Shown here: piece by piece, positions 1 through 7,792 of the stretch
Position numbering within the stretch: position 1 is the stretch's first letter
Layout: each line of letters opens with the position of its first letter
From: PALSA-612 sp963776735
GTDB lineage: Bacteria; Actinomycetota; Thermoleophilia; Gaiellales; Gaiellaceae
Length of the DNA stretch: 64,000 bases
Assembly (NCBI GenBank): GCA_963776735.1
Contig: CAVZNV010000005.1
Span: 1-64,000 of the forward strand
Direction: 5' to 3'
The notes under the pieces: generated by a model
Databases searched by the model: none
Told to the model about the DNA's origin: nothing
The model's input: the letters and a program-made list of their open reading frames with translations, nothing else
Translations under genes and position numbers: made by a program

Positions 1-28
1 TGAAGCCGAACTCGCTCTTGAGGAGTCG

Positions 29-793
29 TCAGCAGCGTCGGCTTGCTCCGCACGAGTAGATCGAGTTCACCTCGTTGTAGGCGCACATCACCGAGCCGAC
101 CTGGCCCTGCTTCACCGCCGTCTCGAACGGCTGCAGCTCGAGCTCGTGCAGGGTGCGCTCGTCGACGTCCTCGGAGATCGTCTGGCGGTTCGTCTCCTGG
201 CTGTTCTCCGCGTAGTGCTTGACCGTGGCGATCACGTGCTCGCCCTGGATGCCCTGGATCACGGCCGCGCCGACCTGGCCGGAGAGGTACGGGTCCTCGC
301 CGAACGCCTCGAAGTTGCGGCCGTTCATCGGGACGCGGGCGAGGTTGACGTCCGGCGCCAGCATCACGTCGATGCCTTTGTGCCACGACTCCCAGCCGAT
401 CGCGTCGCCGAGGCGGCGGTCGAGCGACGGATCCCAGCTCGATGCCTGCGCGATCGGCGCGGGGAAGGCCGTGGTGTCCGTCTGGCCGTCCCCCACTCCC
501 TGCCCGGCGTCGTTCAGATAGAGGTCGGGGATGCAGAGCGTGGCGTTGCCGGGCACGCGGCCGGCCACGCCGTACTCGGTGAGGATTTGGCCGTCGCCGT
601 GGACCATCGCGATCTTGTCGTCGAGCGTCATCGCGGCGAGCAGCATCTGCGCGCGCTGGTCCGGCGTTTTCGACGTGTCCATCCACGGGCAGGCGGCCGA
701 TGCTCGCGCAGTCGCGGAAGCACCGAGTGCGGCAGCGATCCCGCAGACGGCGAGGAGGACGAGGGCTGACGTGACGAGGGTGCGGCGGTGCAT
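29..793 (-). CDS. Glycoside hydrolase family 3 (beta-glucosidase-like), N-terminal part, frame broken at left edge
   Basis: Secreted family 3 glycosidase that would cleave terminal beta-linked sugars from glycans. Residues 1-34 are a signal peptide; the rest matches the GH3 N-terminal barrel (segments NGRNFEAFGEDPYLSG near 155-170, VKHYAEN near 190, VMCAYNEVN near 238). The catalytic Asp segment and the whole second domain are absent. The frame stops at position 29, but the DNA beyond it still encodes the family's next conserved block (LLKSEFGF, complement of about 1-24). Between the two, SKPTLLT is readable one frame over, so two compensating indels lie within about 30 bases. The gene continues past the window's left edge. 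Start at 793 is supported by GAGCTC-rich spacing only; no clear RBS. Confidence 0.8.
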   Translation of the reverse strand: MHRRTLVTSALVLLAVCGIAAALGASATARASAACPWMDTSKTPDQRAQMLLAAMTLDDKIAMVHGDGQILTEYGVAGRVPGNATLCIPDLYLNDAGQGVGDGQTDTTAFPAPIAQASSWDPSLDRRLGDAIGWESWHKGIDVMLAPDVNLARVPMNGRNFEAFGEDPYLSGQVGAAVIQGIQGEHVIATVKHYAENSQETNRQTISEDVDERTLHELELQPFETAVKQGQVGSVMCAYNEVNSIYSCGASRRC

Positions 794-869
794 GAGAGCT
801 CCTTGGTCGGGTGTACCGGCTCACCGTTGAAGACCGCGAAGCGTGCGTTTTCTTGCAGAGCGAACTACG

Positions 870-1799
870 ATGCGCGCCGTGGACGCGGTGATCAGCGCCC
901 GTGGTCTGCACAAGAGCTACGGCGCGGTGGAAGCTGTGGCAGGCATCGATCTCCAGGTCGAGAAGGCCGAGATCTTCGCGTTCCTCGGGCCGAACGGGGC
1001 CGGCAAGACCACGACCGTCGAGATCCTCGAGGGTTTCCGCGGCCGCACGAGCGGCGAGGTCACCGTGCTCGGCGAGGATCCCGCGAAGGCCGGCGCCGCG
1101 TGGCGCGACCGGATCGGGGTCGTGCTTCAGGAGTCGGCGGCCGAGCCTGGTCTGACCGTCCGCGAATGCCTCGACCTCTACGCGGGCTACTACTCGAAGC
1201 CGCGCGGGATCATGGAGACGCTGGCGCTGACCGGGCTCGAGGACAGGGCCGACGTCCGCGGCGAGCAGCTCTCTGGCGGTCAACGGCGGCGCCTCGACGT
1301 CGCGCTCGCCCTGATCGGCGATCCGGAGCTGATCTTCCTCGACGAGCCGACGACCGGCTTCGACCCGTCCGCACGCCGGCAGGCGTGGGACGTCGTCCAC
1401 GGGCTGCGCGACCTGGGCAAGACGGTCTTCCTGACGACCCACTACATGGACGAGGCGGAGAACCTCGCCGACCGGATCGCCGTCATCGCGCAGGGGAGGA
1501 TCGTCGCGGAGGGCACGCCGGGCTCGCTCGGCGGCCGCGACCGCATGGCCGCGACGATCCGCTTCACGCTCCCGGAGGGCACAGCGCTTGGCGAGCTCCC
1601 CGACGGCCTGGCGAGGCTCGCCGACCCGGCGTCCGACGGGCGCGTGACGCTCCGTACCCAGGCGCCGCTCGTCGCGCTCCGCGACCTGGCCGACTGGGGG
1701 CTCGCCCGCGGCCTCGAGCTACCGGACATCGAGGTACGGCGGCCGACGCTCGAGGACGTCTACCTCGAGCTGACGGCGGCGCAAGAGGTGCCGACGTGA
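870..1799 (+). CDS. ABC transporter ATP-binding protein (ABC-2 type exporter)
   Basis: Cytoplasmic ATPase of a two-gene exporter; it would power drug, lipid or polymer export through the membrane protein encoded next. 309 residues. Walker A GPNGAGKTT at 40-48, signature LSGGQ at 134-138, Walker B LIFLDEP at 154-160, His switch at 191. The C-terminal 90 residues form the usual DrrA-like accessory domain. I chose the ATG at 870 because the protein homology starts there; an upstream in-frame ATG at 843 adds only nine residues. The stop overlaps the GTG of the permease (GTGA), so the two are translationally coupled. The substrate cannot be told from sequence. Confidence 0.92.
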   Translation: MRAVDAVISARGLHKSYGAVEAVAGIDLQVEKAEIFAFLGPNGAGKTTTVEILEGFRGRTSGEVTVLGEDPAKAGAAWRDRIGVVLQESAAEPGLTVRECLDLYAGYYSKPRGIMETLALTGLEDRADVRGEQLSGGQRRRLDVALALIGDPELIFLDEPTTGFDPSARRQAWDVVHGLRDLGKTVFLTTHYMDEAENLADRIAVIAQGRIVAEGTPGSLGGRDRMAATIRFTLPEGTALGELPDGLARLADPASDGRVTLRTQAPLVALRDLADWGLARGLELPDIEVRRPTLEDVYLELTAAQEVPT

Positions 1800-2575
1800 C
1801 CCACGGCGTCCGGCTCGTCTTGCACCAGGCGCGCTACGACCTGCTCAGCTTCCTGCGCAACCGGCAGGCGCGCTTCTTCACGCTGATCCTGCCGCTGCTC
1901 TTCCTCGTCATCTTCGTCAGCGTCTTCGGCAACCACCGCGTCGGCCCGCAGCACGTGAAGGCGTCGACGTACTACGTGCCGGGCCTGTCGGCGCTCGCGA
2001 TCATCGCCGCCTCGTTCGTGAACCTCGTCATCTCGCTGACGGCGGCGCGCGAGGCGGGCGTGCTCAAGCGCCGCCGTGCGACGCCGATGCCGGCCTGGGC
2101 GCTGATCGCTGCGCGGACGCTGACGGCGATGGCGATCTCGCTCGTCGTCATGACGGTGCTGCTGCTGGTCGGCCGCTTCGCCTACGGAGTGCGGCTGCCC
2201 AGCTCGACGATCCCCGGCGTGCTGCTGACGGCGGTGGTCGGCTCGGCGACGTTCTGCGTCCTCGGGTATGCGATCACGACCGTGATCGGCTCGGAGGACG
2301 CGGCCCAGCCGATGGTGCAGGCGATCATGCTGCCGCTCTACTTCATCTCCGGCGTCTTCATCCCGAACGTGAACCTGCCGGCGTGGCTCCAGGACGTGGC
2401 CAAGGTCTTCCCGGTGCAGCACCTCTCGGACGGGCTCCACAAGGCGTTCGACCCGGCGACGCACGGGACGGGCATCGTCTGGAGCGACCTCGGCGTGCTC
2501 GCGCTCTGGGCCGCCGCCGGGCTGCTGATCGCGCTCACCCGCTTCGCCTGGACACCCCACGCATCGCGGGCCTAG
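1796..2575 (+). CDS. ABC-2 type transporter permease
   Basis: Integral membrane partner of the preceding ATPase. 259 residues with a cytoplasmic N-terminus and about six hydrophobic segments (roughly 25-45, 60-80, 105-125, 140-160, 170-190, 225-245), the layout of DrrB-like permeases. A conserved stretch with PLYFISGVFIP near 180 is typical of ABC-2 permeases. It starts with the GTG at 1796, inside the stop of the ATPase gene. It ends four bases into the convergent peroxiredoxin gene, so no terminator space exists between them. Confidence 0.9.
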   Translation: MTHGVRLVLHQARYDLLSFLRNRQARFFTLILPLLFLVIFVSVFGNHRVGPQHVKASTYYVPGLSALAIIAASFVNLVISLTAAREAGVLKRRRATPMPAWALIAARTLTAMAISLVVMTVLLLVGRFAYGVRLPSSTIPGVLLTAVVGSATFCVLGYAITTVIGSEDAAQPMVQAIMLPLYFISGVFIPNVNLPAWLQDVAKVFPVQHLSDGLHKAFDPATHGTGIVWSDLGVLALWAAAGLLIALTRFAWTPHASRA

Positions 2576-3138
2576 CTCTTGTACGGATAGAAGCCTTTCT
2601 TGTCACCGGCGTCCCAGGCCTCTCGCAGGCCGGGCGTCGCCAGCTCCCAGTCGGGCCGGATGGCCTGCGTGACCTCGCGCAGGTCGCGGCGCAGGTCCTC
2701 GGCCGACGGCCGGCCCCAGAACCAGTAGCCGTTGTAGACGCTGTGGATCACCAGCCCCGGCCTGAGAACGAACGTGTGCGGGATCATGGGGTCGTGGTGC
2801 GGGTCGGTGTACTCCTGGATGTCGAGGTCCTTCTGGATCTTCCGACCGGCGTCCGAGAGGAACGTCCACTGCGCCCCGACCGAGGCCCGGAACTCGTTGA
2901 CCTCCAGGATGTTGTCGGTCGAGATGGTGACGATCTGCGTGTACGCCACGGCGATCTTCGGGTACAGGGCCGCGAGTTCGAGGTGCTGCTGATGGTCCTT
3001 GGGGCAGAACTGCCCGCGCGAGAGCACGAGGATCATCGGGTCGCGTCCCTGCAGCTCGCTGAGCGTGCGCCGCGTCTTCGTGTGGTCGGTCAGCTCGTAG
3101 TCGGGGAAGACGGCGCCGGGAACGATGTCTGCGCGCAT
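2572..3138 (-). CDS. Peroxiredoxin-like (AhpC/TSA family) protein
   Basis: Probable thiol peroxidase or redox protein of the AhpC/TSA thioredoxin fold, cytosolic. 188 residues. One candidate peroxidatic cysteine, C45 in RGQFCPKDH, sits where the family's TxxC motif lies, but the preceding Thr is replaced by Gly, so activity may be altered. The sequence then follows the fold: a strand with TISTD near 80, SDAGRKIQKDL near 105 and TFVLRPG near 130. No second conserved cysteine is seen, so it would work as a 1-Cys enzyme. The start at 3138 has a good RBS (GAAGGAG, five bases upstream). Divergent from the methyltransferase gene with only 26 bases between starts. Confidence 0.8.
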   Translation of the reverse strand: MRADIVPGAVFPDYELTDHTKTRRTLSELQGRDPMILVLSRGQFCPKDHQQHLELAALYPKIAVAYTQIVTISTDNILEVNEFRASVGAQWTFLSDAGRKIQKDLDIQEYTDPHHDPMIPHTFVLRPGLVIHSVYNGYWFWGRPSAEDLRRDLREVTQAIRPDWELATPGLREAWDAGDKKGFYPYKS

Positions 3139-3164
3139 GCGTGCTCCTTCGTCGGGGTCGGATC

Positions 3165-3932
3165 GTGAGCTCCGATCCACTCTACGACCGGATCGGCCGC
3201 GGCTATTCCCCGATCCGGCGGGCCGACCCTCGCTTCGCGGCTGCGATCCGGCGGGCGCTCGGCGACGCGCGCAGCGTCGTCAACGTCGGCGCCGGGGCAG
3301 GCTCGTACGAGCCGCCCGACCTGGACGTGACCGCGGTCGAGCCGTCGACGGTGATGATCGCGCAGCGACCGCCGGGCTCGGCGCCGGTCGTCCAGGCCTT
3401 TGCCGAGCAGCTGCCGTTCCCGGACGACTCGTTCGACGCGGCGATGGCGATCGTCACCATCCACCACTGGCGCGACGTCGACGCAGGGCTCGCCGAGATG
3501 CGGCGCGTCGCCCGGCGCCGGGTCGTCGTGCTCGCGTTCGACTACCGCGTCGGCGCGCAGAGGTGGATCGTCCGCGACTACCTGCCCGAGATGGTGGCCG
3601 TGCACAACGCCTCGTACCCGGCGATCGCCCGTGTTTGCGCCGCGCTGCCCGGAGCGACGGTGGACGTCCTGCCCGCTCCGAACGACTGTACGGATCGCAT
3701 GTTCGCGACGCTCTGGGCGCGGCCCGAGCAGCACCTCGATCCGGATGTGCGCGCAGGGACGTCCGCCTGGGACGCCGTGGGGCCTCAGGTGGCCGAGCGC
3801 GCCGTCGCCGAGCTGCGCCGTGACCTCGAGTCCGGCGCGTGGGACGCGCGGCACGGGCGCCTGCGCACGCTCTCGCAACTGGACGTGGGCCTCCGCCTGA
3901 TCCGCGCCGAACTCGAGTCATGGCCAGGCTGA
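3165..3932 (+). CDS. SAM-dependent methyltransferase (class I, UbiE-like)
   Basis: Predicted cytosolic class I methyltransferase, acceptor unknown. 255 residues. Motif I is VVNVGAGAGSYEP at about 38-50; the acidic residue that binds the SAM ribose is in VTAVEPS; the post-motif region LPFPDDSFD and the loop IVTIHHW follow in the usual order. The C-terminal third is variable and gives no substrate hint. I prefer the GTG at 3165 over an upstream in-frame ATG at 3141 that would run into the promoter of the divergent peroxiredoxin gene. The 3' end overlaps the start of the next gene by 13 bases. Confidence 0.85.
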   Translation: MSSDPLYDRIGRGYSPIRRADPRFAAAIRRALGDARSVVNVGAGAGSYEPPDLDVTAVEPSTVMIAQRPPGSAPVVQAFAEQLPFPDDSFDAAMAIVTIHHWRDVDAGLAEMRRVARRRVVVLAFDYRVGAQRWIVRDYLPEMVAVHNASYPAIARVCAALPGATVDVLPAPNDCTDRMFATLWARPEQHLDPDVRAGTSAWDAVGPQVAERAVAELRRDLESGAWDARHGRLRTLSQLDVGLRLIRAELESWPG

Positions 3933-4474
3933 TCTACTCGACGATCACATCGCTCGACGGCCAGGTCGCCGACGCGCTGGGCCGCTTCGACTGGGCGATG
4001 CCGGACGAGCAGGTGCATTCCTTCGTCAACGAGCTCGAGCGCCCGCTCGGGACGTACCTCTACGGACGGCATATGTACGAGGTGATGCGCGCCTGGGAGT
4101 CGTGGCCGGTCGAGCGCGAGTCGTCAGTCACGCGCGACTTTGCCGCGATCTGGCGCGCTGCCGACAAGATCGTCTACTCGCGGACGCTCGACTCGGTCTC
4201 GACATCGCGCACGCGGCTGGAGCGCGAGTTCGACCCCGCCGCGGTACGGGAACTCGTGGAATCGGCGGAGCGAGACGTCAGCGTCGGCGGGCCTTCCCTC
4301 GCCGCCCACGCGCTGCGGGCGGGACTGGTGACCGAGCTCCACCAGATCGTCGCGCCCGTGGTCGTCGGAGGCGGGACGCACTGGCTGCCTGCAGACGTGC
4401 GCCTCGACCTCGACTTGCTCGAAGAGCGCCGGTTCGCCAACGGGATGGTCTCGCTCCGCTACCGGGTCGGTTGA
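3920..4474 (+). CDS. Dihydrofolate reductase / RibD C-terminal domain family protein
   Basis: Member of the RibD-C/DHFR-like NAD(P)H reductase superfamily; these often carry out small-molecule reductions, and true substrates are mostly unknown. 184 residues. Family landmarks: N-terminal STITSLDGQVA, GRHMYEVM near 55, VYSRTL near 85, the glycine stretch SVGGPSLA near 120 and PVVVGGGTHW near 145. There is no deaminase domain, so it is not a complete RibD. The ATG at 3920 lies inside the methyltransferase gene, which suggests cotranslation. Confidence 0.85.
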   Translation: MARLIYSTITSLDGQVADALGRFDWAMPDEQVHSFVNELERPLGTYLYGRHMYEVMRAWESWPVERESSVTRDFAAIWRAADKIVYSRTLDSVSTSRTRLEREFDPAAVRELVESAERDVSVGGPSLAAHALRAGLVTELHQIVAPVVVGGGTHWLPADVRLDLDLLEERRFANGMVSLRYRVG

Positions 4475-4540
4475 CTTGTCCCGGCTCGTCTCCAGCGTCA
4501 GACTGAGGACGTCCCGGCAGGCAGCTCGAGAGGAGGTGCC

Positions 4541-4723
4541 GTGCCGAAGGAAGTCCAGACGAAGGCGGGGAGCTGCCCCGACCACGGAGCCGTGCAGGCG
4601 ACGCGGGAGATCCCCGGCGCCGGCTTTCCCTTCATCGTCAACGCCGTGCGCCGCTGGCTCGCGAAGCGGCGGCCGTTCCGGTGCCCCGAGTGCGGGACAC
4701 CGGTGACGACCACAGGGAGCTAG
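4541..4723 (+). CDS. Small zinc-ribbon-like protein
   Basis: 60-residue basic protein of unknown role. It has CPDH near residue 12 and CPECG near 48, a spacing that could give one Zn site using two Cys pairs or Cys/His. Translation is well supported by AGGAGG six bases before the GTG start at 4541. It lies 66 bases after the reductase gene on the same strand and meets the CBS-BON gene tail to tail, overlapping it by four bases. Codon third positions are GC-rich like the neighbours. I do not recognise a named family. Confidence 0.65.
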   Translation: MPKEVQTKAGSCPDHGAVQATREIPGAGFPFIVNAVRRWLAKRRPFRCPECGTPVTTTGS

Positions 4724-5406
4724 CGACCGGCGGCGTACAGGGACTTCTTCGACGCGTGGTCGGCGCCGTCGAGGTCCCAGGTCAGGCTCGACTCGACCGA
4801 GACGACGCCCGGAACCCGCCGCGCGAGCGATGCCGCGAGCTCGCCGTCCGACCTCGAGCCGACGTGGCCGGCCAGCCGGACGACTCCGTGCTCCACGCCG
4901 ACGGTCACCTGCTCGGGCGCGATCCAGAGCGTGCGCAGGACGACCTCCTCGCGGATCTCGCGCGCGATCTCCTCGTCCGGTCGCACGAACGCGCGCACGA
5001 GGTCGGCGCGCGTGACGATCCCGAGCAGCACGCCCTCCTCGTCGACGACCGGCAGCCGGTTCACGTGCGCGTCGATCATCTTCCCAGCAGCCTCCGAGAC
5101 CGGGCGGCCCGGCGCGATCGTGATCGCGGGCGACGTCATCGCCTCCCCGGCCGTCACCGCGCGGAGCTTGTCGCCGACTTCAACGCCTTCGGAGAACAGG
5201 AGCCCGACGAGCCCGTGATGCGGCGGCTGGACCCCGCGTTCCTTGACGAGGATGTCGGCTTCCGAGACGACGCCGACGACGGCGCCCCCCTCGACGACGG
5301 GGACACCCGAGACGCCGAGGTTCGTGAGCACCAGCGCGACGTCCTTGAGCGATGTGTCGGGCGCGACCGTGGTCACGTCTCTGGTCATCACGTCTTGCAC
5401 CTTCAT
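4720..5406 (-). CDS. Tandem CBS-domain protein with C-terminal BON domain
   Basis: 228 residues. Two CBS domains (about 1-60 and 85-145) form a nucleotide-sensing Bateman module; a BON domain (about 150-215) follows, with VRLAGHVGSRSD as the typical hairpin. CBS pairs bind adenosine nucleotides; single-gene CBS proteins such as mycobacterial Hrp1 belong to hypoxia regulons, and BON domains associate with membranes or phospholipid. The exact role here is unknown. The start at 5406 is followed by MKVQDVMTRD, the canonical CBS opening. The upstream 264-base gap contains a perfect CTGCGG-N5-CCGCAG palindrome about 80 bases before the start. Confidence 0.9.
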   Translation of the reverse strand: MKVQDVMTRDVTTVAPDTSLKDVALVLTNLGVSGVPVVEGGAVVGVVSEADILVKERGVQPPHHGLVGLLFSEGVEVGDKLRAVTAGEAMTSPAITIAPGRPVSEAAGKMIDAHVNRLPVVDEEGVLLGIVTRADLVRAFVRPDEEIAREIREEVVLRTLWIAPEQVTVGVEHGVVRLAGHVGSRSDGELAASLARRVPGVVSVESSLTWDLDGADHASKKSLYAAGR

Positions 5407-5670
5407 GGCTCAGTCCTCCGTGTTCGCGTGCGGCCAGTGTCCGCCTCACACCGGCCGCACGCATCCGTGGCGGAGCCACGCCCGACTGCGGGTTTTCCGC
5501 AGGTAGGGAGGCTCCGATGAAACGTGGCTGAGGTCGCCCGGCCGCGACGGACGTCGAGCTGACTGCGTCCTCAGTCGCGCCCGTACCCTCCGGGTACGAA
5601 CGCTCCCTGCGTCCTTCCATCAGGACGCCCATCGCACCCGATCGACGTGCAACGTCCCACCGGAGCCTCC
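5407..5670. other. Intergenic region upstream of the CBS-BON gene
   Basis: No gene seen. It serves as the 3' end of rtcB and the promoter/leader of the CBS-BON gene, both minus strand. It holds three perfect small inverted repeats: the palindrome at 5486-5502, CGTACCC/GGGTACG at 5582-5598, and GCGTCCT/AGGACGC at about 5609-5628. The last two could form hairpins at the end of the rtcB transcript, although no T-run follows either. Confidence 0.5.
5486..5502. promoter_or_regulatory. Candidate operator CTGCGG-N5-CCGCAG (copy 1)
   Basis: Perfect palindrome CTGCGGGTTTTCCGCAG, centred about 88 bases before the CBS-BON start codon. The same 6-5-6 arrangement recurs exactly at 11997 and with one change at 16726. 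The recurrence in promoter gaps is seen in the sequence; the regulator identity is inferred. Confidence 0.6.
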
Positions 5671-6963
5671 TCAGTCCTTGTACGGATCGACGACGTCGCG
5701 GCCGGCCATGGCCACGCCGAGCGGGCGCAGCGTGTGCTTGACGCGGATCGAGCCGGCGTGTGCCTCGAGCACCTCCGGCAGGCGCTTGTAGGCCTCCGGC
5801 GCCTCGTCCGCGCCGCCGCCGATCAGCACGATCCCCTGCTCGCGCAGTCGCTCCTGCACCGCCGGCCAGTCGACGAGCCCCGGCTTGACCTGCACCGGCA
5901 CGCGCGCCTGGCGCAGCTTCGAGCCGTGGATCAGGCACGTGCCCGGCCCTTCAGCCGTGTACGCGCAGTCGCGGTGCCCGCACGCCCAGCGCTTGACGCG
6001 GCGCACGCGCCCGGCCGCCTGCGAGCGGCTCATCACGCGGCCGGCGCCGTGGACGGTGGAGTAGAGCGACTCGGCGGCCTTCGGCCCGTCGACGCCTTCC
6101 AGGATCACGGACTCGTCGCCCATCGAGCCGCCGACGAAGCCCTCCTGACCCGGGCGTGCGGGCGTGCAGCCCTTGCGGATCACCCAGTAGTCGCGGCCGA
6201 AGTGCTCCTCGCGCCAGGCGAAGTTGTGGTGGTTGTGCACCTCGTGGGTCGCGTCGGCTCCGAGGATCTCGAGCACCTTCGCGACGACGACGTCGCGTCC
6301 GGCGTACGCGTACTCGCCGGCGAGCTCCATCGCCGCGACGTAGGACTGACCGAGCTCGGAGTCGATCTCGAACAGCACCGGCGACGAGTCCATCTCGCCG
6401 TCGCGCGCCTTCGCCCCGAACGAGAGCCCCTGCGCGAGCGCGAGGAACCCGGACGCCGTCTTGTGCCCGAAGCCGCGCGATCCGAAGTGGACGCCGACCC
6501 AGATCAGGCCCTCCTCGTCCTCCATCAGGTTCACGTAGTGGTTGCCGGCGCCGACGGTGCCGAGCTGCGCCGCCGCCAGGTCGGCAAGCCCCCGCTGCGG
6601 CGCGAACTCCGCCGCGCGGATCTGCTCCAGCACCGGGTGGTCCGCGCGCTCCGCCGCCGGCACGCCCATGCCGAACGACACGCGCCTCGTGATCTCCCGC
6701 ATGAGGCGCTGGACGCCGCCGAGCGCGTCGAGGTCGGCGCGGGTCAGCTCCGTGCGCGCGGCCTTGTTGCCGCAGCCGATGTCGTAGCCGACCCCGGACG
6801 GGGAGACGTAGCCCTCGTAGGCGATGCCGCCGCCGATCGGCTGCGAGTAGCCGGGGTGATGGTCGGCGCAGAGCACGCCGAACTCGGCGTCGCCCGCCGT
6901 CATGCAGCGCTCGAGCTGCTCGAGGCTGCGCTGGTCGATGGTTCCGAACGTGGTGATCTTCAT
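5671..6963 (-). CDS. rtcB: RNA-splicing ligase RtcB
   Basis: GTP-dependent RNA ligase that joins 2',3'-cyclic phosphate (or 3'-phosphate) to 5'-OH RNA ends; in bacteria it is linked to RNA repair. 430 residues. Metal and guanylylation motifs are all present in order: DIGCGN near 62, GAGNHYV near 140, HFGSRG near 160, HNHHNFA near 247, RKGCTPA near 268, GSMG near 280 and the nucleotide-binding HGAGR near 305. An insert after this carries a CxxxxxC...C cluster (ACGHRDC) seen in a subgroup of bacterial RtcB. It ends in the usual YKD. A good RBS (GGAGGA) precedes the ATG at 6963. No archease or RtcA neighbour is present; instead a small ORF and a strong hairpin lie just upstream. Confidence 0.95.
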   Translation of the reverse strand: MKITTFGTIDQRSLEQLERCMTAGDAEFGVLCADHHPGYSQPIGGGIAYEGYVSPSGVGYDIGCGNKAARTELTRADLDALGGVQRLMREITRRVSFGMGVPAAERADHPVLEQIRAAEFAPQRGLADLAAAQLGTVGAGNHYVNLMEDEEGLIWVGVHFGSRGFGHKTASGFLALAQGLSFGAKARDGEMDSSPVLFEIDSELGQSYVAAMELAGEYAYAGRDVVVAKVLEILGADATHEVHNHHNFAWREEHFGRDYWVIRKGCTPARPGQEGFVGGSMGDESVILEGVDGPKAAESLYSTVHGAGRVMSRSQAAGRVRRVKRWACGHRDCAYTAEGPGTCLIHGSKLRQARVPVQVKPGLVDWPAVQERLREQGIVLIGGGADEAPEAYKRLPEVLEAHAGSIRVKHTLRPLGVAMAGRDVVDPYKD

Positions 6964-7005
6964 CTCGATCCTCCTCCCGGATTGTGGCGCCCGGGAAACG
7001 CGTCG

Positions 7006-7037
7006 GCGCCCCCGCCTGGACCGCTCGGCGGGGGCGC
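7006..7037 (-). terminator. Strong hairpin in the rtcB leader (attenuator or terminator without T-run)
   Basis: Perfect 11-bp GC stem GCGCCCCCGCC / GGCGGGGGCGC with a 10-base loop. On the minus strand it lies after the stop of the small ORF at 7046 and 43 bases before the rtcB start. There is no T-run on the rtcB side, so it could be an attenuator, a pause site or an RNA processing structure rather than a simple terminator. Confidence 0.5.
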
Positions 7038-7045
7038 GTCCGTCA

Positions 7046-7201
7046 TCACGCGGCCTGTTGCGGCCGCTCCGGGCCCGTGCGCGGGGCCCGAGCTTCGTCG
7101 CGTGCCTCTCGCCTGCTCCGCAGCGCGACCACCTTGGCCGAACGCTCCTGCGCCGGCTGGGGGACGAGCCTGAGCGGGCGAAGACGATGCACGTACAACA
7201 T
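7046..7201 (-). CDS. Small basic ORF upstream of rtcB (leader-peptide candidate)
   Basis: 51 codons, Arg-rich, no recognisable domain. The evidence for translation is a near-ideal RBS, GGAAAGGAGG, with ATG at 7201 four bases later. It is followed by the 7006-7037 hairpin and then rtcB, an arrangement like a translated leader controlling the downstream gene. It could also be a stand-alone small protein. No amino-acid run such as a His or Trp stretch is seen, so classical amino-acid attenuation is not indicated. Confidence 0.45.
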   Translation of the reverse strand: MLYVHRLRPLRLVPQPAQERSAKVVALRSRREARDEARAPRTGPERPQQAA

Positions 7202-7385
7202 CGCTCCTCCTTTCCGAAAATGTACAGGCAAAAGCAGATGCAATTCTCGGCATCGATTTTCAGGCGCCGAAGCGCCCGCTGCTCTTCTCGGGGCTCTAGC
7301 TGGGCTCGGTTGTGGACTGCATCAAACTGGTCATCACCTCTGGTTTTCGGCCCGTTCGCCGCGGGCCAGCACTGTCGCGGGCAAC

Positions 7386-7410
7386 AAAAAAGCGACCCGT
7401 CGGGTCGCCC
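7386..7410 (-). terminator. Rho-independent terminator
   Basis: On the minus strand, GCGACCC-GAC-GGGTCGC (7-bp perfect stem, 3-base loop) is followed directly by TTTTTTG. It is the cleanest intrinsic terminator in the window and ends the short transcription unit that starts near 7597. Confidence 0.85.
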
Positions 7411-7437
7411 TCGATCGGTCGCTATGCGGCTAGAGAC

Positions 7438-7590
7438 CTAGCGCGCACGCCTCCCGGGGAGGGCAACGGTCACGTCGAACCGGCGCACGGCGATTCGCCT
7501 GCTCGCGCAGGGCATCGCCGTTGCGGCCTGGGCTGTTGCGAGCAGGGCCGCTTTCGGCTCGAGCGTGTTGGTGGGCAAATGCATCGACAT
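7438..7590 (-). CDS. Small ORF in a short promoter-terminator unit (or small RNA)
   Basis: 50 codons starting ATG at 7590 and ending 28 bases before the terminator at 7386-7410. Third codon positions are strongly GC-rich, as in real genes here. A promoter with 17-bp spacing lies at 7603-7631, so the predicted transcript starts only about six bases before the ATG: a near-leaderless mRNA with no RBS. The product has a basic C-terminal half and no known domain. The alternative is a roughly 210-nt non-coding RNA divergent from gap. Confidence 0.35.
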   Translation of the reverse strand: MSMHLPTNTLEPKAALLATAQAATAMPCASRRIAVRRFDVTVALPGRRAR

Positions 7591-7602
7591 CTCCGGCCCC
7601 GG

Positions 7603-7631
7603 AGAATAGACGACGGACACCGATTTGGCAA
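7603..7631 (-). promoter_or_regulatory. Sigma70-type promoter of the small unit
   Basis: On the minus strand TTGCCA (-35, five of six consensus bases), exactly 17 bases, then TATTCT (-10, four of six). It stands out in this GC-rich DNA and pairs with the terminator at 7386-7410. Confidence 0.5.
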
Positions 7632-7694
7632 GCAATCCGTCGACCGATTCACGAGATCGACGCAAGAATGACGCGAACAATCGGCCGCGGTATG

Positions 7695-7711
7695 TTGCGG
7701 CTTTCCCACAC
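7695..7711. promoter_or_regulatory. Degenerate copy of the 6-5-6 palindrome upstream of gap
   Basis: TTGCGGCTTTCCCACAC matches CTGCGG-N5-CCGCAG at nine of twelve fixed positions. It sits 82 bases before the gap start, almost the same distance as copy 1 from its gene. Weak by itself; supported by position. Confidence 0.35.
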
Positions 7712-7792
7712 CGGCCGGTGCCGAAGATCCGCCGATGACGTGTCGCCTGCACGGACTTAGCGTGGAGGCGAACCCCGAGAGAAGGAGCTCCC

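Larger units (their letters stand above)
6964..7792. other. Long regulatory gap between rtcB and gap
   Basis: 829 bases with no large gene. From left to right it holds an 11-bp hairpin (7006-7037), a small ORF with a strong RBS (7046-7201, minus), an AT-richer patch around 7190-7345, a classical terminator (7386-7410, minus), a second small ORF (7438-7590, minus) with its own promoter (7603-7631), and a degenerate copy of the 6-5-6 palindrome (7695-7711) before gap. Confidence 0.6.

Noticed and set aside
146..769. Long open frame on the plus strand opposite the GH3 gene
   Set aside because: Arg-rich antisense shadow with no domain, typical of GC-rich DNA; the minus strand has clear GH3 homology.
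788..1795. Long plus-strand frame running into the permease
   Set aside because: Its first 336 codons are an out-of-frame reading of the ATPase gene; only the part from 1796 is a real protein.
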